Origin: Hyphobacterium sp. CCMP332
Lineage (GTDB): Bacteria; Bacteroidota; Bacteroidia; Cytophagales; CCMP332
Assembly: GCA_014323545.1 (NCBI GenBank)
Contig: CP058647.1
Location: 2,086,001 to 2,150,000 of the forward strand
DNA: 64,000 bases
Reading direction: 5' to 3'
Both the position numbers and the translations under genes were made by a program. Positions within the stretch are counted from its first letter, which is position 1, and the number at the start of each line of letters is the position of its first letter. The notes below the pieces were generated by a model. That model made no database searches, had not been told where the DNA came from, and was given only the letters and a program-made list of their open reading frames with translations. This document shows positions 61,667 through 64,000 of this stretch, in pieces.

Positions 61667-62629
61667 ATGAAAAATAAAGCATTGTTCCTTCTAGTTTTTG
61701 TACTCCTTATCGGTAGTGTGGCCGATGTAAAGGGACAATTTTTTAGCAGGAGAAAACATTATTCTTCCATTGGCGGCGGACTCTGTGGAATGAACTACTT
61801 TGGAGATATTGTACCTAAAGATGGTATTGCAAGTGCAGACCTTAGTTTTACAAGGCCTCAATTGTCATTTACTTATTCACGAAAATTTCATCCGAGATTT
61901 TCAGTAAAAGGAACATTTTCCTGGGGTAGGCTTCAGGGCGACGACTTCTCTTCAGCGGATCCGGGAGATGCAGAAAGCGGTAGATTTAGATATGCAAGAA
62001 ATTTGCATTTCAGAAATGACATTAAGGAACTGGCTTTTGTCGGAGTAGTGGATCTGTTTGAAAACAGGGGTACATTCCTAAAAAGACCTGTCTTGATTCC
62101 ATATGCATTTTTAGGAATTGGAGTTTTTCATCACAATCCAAAAGCAAGAACTCCGGTGGATGAGGGTAATGAATGGGTGTCGCTTAAACCTTTGAATACC
62201 GAAGAAAGAACTTATTCATTGATTCAACCTGTTATTCCGCTTGGCCTTGGTGTAAGGTATAAAATAAACAAAAATTTTGATGTCGCTTTTGAAATAGGCT
62301 ATAGATATACATTTACCGATTATTTGGATGATGTGAGCGGGCCATATAAAGCACTGGCTAATTTTGATGATCCACTCGCCGCAATGATGTCAAACCGAAC
62401 CGGGGAAGTTGCTTCGGCATTTACAGGAGAAACCAGAGACCCTGTTTATAATACAATTTACGGGGGTACAACCGATATCACCGTTGGCGATAAAACATTC
62501 CAAATTGCTCAAGGTGTAGATGAAGGTGAAAAAAGAGGAAACTCTTCGGATAATGATATTTATATCGTTTACGGTTTCCATGTGACTTATATCCTCTATA
62601 AAGGAATGAGATCTCCAAAATTCAGATAA
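61667..62629 (+). CDS. Outer-membrane beta-barrel protein, DUF6089 family
   Basis: A 320-residue exported protein: signal peptide MKNKALFLLVFVLLIGSVAD ending VKGQ, then alternating amphipathic strands (GGGLCGMNYFGDIVPKDG, FTYSRKFHPRFSVKGTFSWG, YAFLGIGVFHHNP, VAFEIGYRYTFTDYLDDVSG) and a final strand HVTYILYKGM. The pattern GMNYxGD(I/L) near the N-terminus and TDYLDDVSG near the end is typical of this family, whose genes sit before uppS and bamA in Bacteroidota. Probably part of envelope assembly; exact role unknown. ATG 61667 begins the signal peptide. Confidence 0.83.
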   Translation: MKNKALFLLVFVLLIGSVADVKGQFFSRRKHYSSIGGGLCGMNYFGDIVPKDGIASADLSFTRPQLSFTYSRKFHPRFSVKGTFSWGRLQGDDFSSADPGDAESGRFRYARNLHFRNDIKELAFVGVVDLFENRGTFLKRPVLIPYAFLGIGVFHHNPKARTPVDEGNEWVSLKPLNTEERTYSLIQPVIPLGLGVRYKINKNFDVAFEIGYRYTFTDYLDDVSGPYKALANFDDPLAAMMSNRTGEVASAFTGETRDPVYNTIYGGTTDITVGDKTFQIAQGVDEGEKRGNSSDNDIYIVYGFHVTYILYKGMRSPKFR

Positions 62630-62659
62630 TAGCGGAGCAATAATTTCGTTAAGCCAGCA

Positions 62660-63367
62660 ATGCTGCAAAATTCATTTGATTTTTCAATCTTGAGAAAGTT
62701 ATTGATAGTAACGCTTCTGTTATTCACCGCAAATTGTGCTTTGATGGCACAGTCGGGAGAAATAGGAATCGGAGTGGGCAGTACCAACTATCGCGGTGAA
62801 ATATCACCGAAATACGATTTTTATTTTCAGCGGCCGGCGGGAATGCTATTTTACAGACATAATTTCAGCCCGATATTTTCATTGAGAGGATCTTTTATGG
62901 TGGGGATGCTGTCTGCTACCAATCAGAGATACTCAGATGCCCTTTCTCAATTTCGTCCATTGAAATTTAATGCCACAGTTTATGAGGGGGCCTTAATGCC
63001 GGAATACAATTTTTTTAATTTTCGCGGGAAGAACAATATTCCAAAGGCTACTTTTTATTTTACTGCCGGCCTGGCATTTTACCGATATACTACATCCGCA
63101 CCTCAAATAGAGGCAGGTGGACCTCCTTCCTTCAGTATGGCAATACCCATGGGCTTTGGTATGAAAGCAATGCTGGGGGATCTGACAAATATTGGCCTGG
63201 AATTCGGTGCTAGAAAAACATTTGATGATTACTTCGATGGTGTCAGCGATACCTTTGGAAATGGTATTCAAAGGGGTTTTCGTTATGATTATGACTGGTA
63301 TTATTTTGCCGGGGTATCGATAAGTTATATCATTTATAAAATATCTTGTCCTTATTTCACCTATTAA
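62660..63367 (+). CDS. Outer-membrane beta-barrel protein, DUF6089 family (second copy)
   Basis: A 235-residue relative of the preceding protein. It has an N-terminal signal (about 12-31, ALMAQ), then GIGVGSTNYRGEISPKYDF, FYRHNFSPIFSLRGSFMVG, TFYFTAGLAFYRY, GLEFGARKTFDDYFDGVSD and a final strand VSISYIIYKISC. It is shorter by about 85 residues, mainly missing loops. The two lie 30 bases apart in the same direction and precede uppS, so they form one unit. Precise function unknown. Confidence 0.8.
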   Translation: MLQNSFDFSILRKLLIVTLLLFTANCALMAQSGEIGIGVGSTNYRGEISPKYDFYFQRPAGMLFYRHNFSPIFSLRGSFMVGMLSATNQRYSDALSQFRPLKFNATVYEGALMPEYNFFNFRGKNNIPKATFYFTAGLAFYRYTTSAPQIEAGGPPSFSMAIPMGFGMKAMLGDLTNIGLEFGARKTFDDYFDGVSDTFGNGIQRGFRYDYDWYYFAGVSISYIIYKISCPYFTY

Positions 63368-63426
63368 TGGCATTTTGATGCTAATTCTTTAGCTTTGCAA
63401 TCCATTTTGAAAATGCGTCTCTCCAT

Positions 63427-64000
63427 ATGGTCGAAAACTTGAAAGACCGCATATTATCAGACAATTTGCCTCAACACATTGCCGTTATCATGGATGGAAA
63501 TGGCCGTTGGGCGAAACAAAAAGGTGCGCAAAGAATCTTTGGACATAAAAACGCGATAAATGCGGTTAGAGATATTTCTGAAGGTTGTGCAGAGTTGGGA
63601 GTTAATTACCTTACTCTGTATGCATTTTCCACTGAGAATTGGGGACGGCCCAGATATGAAGTAGATGCATTAATGAATTTATTGGTTTCTACCATACGAT
63701 CGGAAACCAAAACACTGATGGAGAACAAAATTAAACTGAATACAATTGGCGATCTGGATCACTTACCAAAAAAATGTCTGAAAGAATTGAACGAAGCAAA
63801 AGAAATAACAAAAGACAATGACAATATGGTATTGACACTTGCGCTGAGTTATTCTGGCAGATGGGAAATACTGGAGGCTGTAAAATCTATGATAAAAGAC
63901 GGAATGAAACCAGAAGAGGTCAATGATGAATCGTTTAGGGCACATTTATTTGATCCTTCACTTCCCGATCCCGAATTACTTATAAGGACTAGTGGCGAAC
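63427..64000 (+). CDS. uppS: Isoprenyl transferase, undecaprenyl-diphosphate synthase (3' end cut by window edge)
   Basis: The first 191 codons are present. Makes the C55 carrier lipid for peptidoglycan and O-antigen by cis-addition of isopentenyl diphosphate. IAVIMDGNGRWAKQKG carries the catalytic aspartate and phosphate-binding region, GHKNAINAVRD follows, then LTLYAFSTENWGRP, and the last visible residues PELLIRTSGE are the C-terminal signature. An ATG 15 bases upstream is out of frame and soon hits a stop, so the ATG at 63427 is the start. In Bacteroidota bamA normally follows. Confidence 0.94.
   Translation, partial: MVENLKDRILSDNLPQHIAVIMDGNGRWAKQKGAQRIFGHKNAINAVRDISEGCAELGVNYLTLYAFSTENWGRPRYEVDALMNLLVSTIRSETKTLMENKIKLNTIGDLDHLPKKCLKELNEAKEITKDNDNMVLTLALSYSGRWEILEAVKSMIKDGMKPEEVNDESFRAHLFDPSLPDPELLIRTSGE

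Overview
This window comes from the chromosome of an AT-rich, Gram-negative member of the Bacteroidota, probably a free-living Cytophagia-like lineage. The evidence is a set of typical Bacteroidota traits. Secreted proteins end in type IX secretion sorting domains. Lamin-tail, GloVer-type and FG-GAP surface proteins are present. There is a DksA-like protein without its zinc cysteines. Several promoters fit the Bacteroidota pattern (TTTG, 19 bases, TAnnTTTG). The gene order CBS protein, NAD kinase, two outer-membrane barrel proteins, undecaprenyl-diphosphate synthase is also characteristic. No phage, plasmid or transposon backbone is visible.

Layout. 1-10.6 kb is core genome: a membrane-bound Fe-S oxidoreductase (cut by the window edge), tRNA-Phe with its promoter and terminator, a dksA-like/scpB/rluB operon, an exported isoaspartyl peptidase, a potassium channel with a zinc ribbon, a 1117-residue lamin-tail surface protein, aspartate-semialdehyde dehydrogenase and a methyltransferase. 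43.7-64 kb is again mostly core. It holds an FG-GAP surface protein, an aminotransferase/omega-amidase pair with peptide deformylase, RuvX and a hemerythrin repair protein, then CtpA-type protease, RmuC, a GroES-family protein, a GloVer-type surface protein that looks inserted, thioredoxin, PdxJ, YqeY, CvpA, PabA/TrpG, two alpha/beta hydrolases, NadK and UppS.

The striking part is 10.6-43.5 kb, just over half of the window. Eight genes in a row on the minus strand encode secreted proteins of 553 to 3859 residues built like phage tail fibres. Each has a signal peptide, then an N-terminal head beginning QNN-GIGT-PxPxA. Long stretches of beta-roll repeats of the 'NTAIG' and 'NVGIGT' kind follow. 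In seven of the eight the C-terminus is an intramolecular chaperone/autoprotease domain (peptidase S74, motif SDxxxKxNI) ending in a coiled coil. The eighth has a different C-terminus. One protein carries a phage tail-collar domain. The largest carries fourteen collagen-like units of about 174 bp. Modules are shared between neighbours at DNA level, one stretch of about 700 bp being almost identical in adjacent genes, so the locus behaves like a mosaic, recombining family of host-encoded fibres.

Other points: a fossil 3' end of a GroES-family gene lies on the far side of the inserted GloVer-type gene, which looks like a displaced gene end after integration; a perfect palindrome overlaps the likely promoter of the hemerythrin gene; and the aminotransferase and omega-amidase genes overlap, suggesting a coupled glutamine-transaminase reaction.
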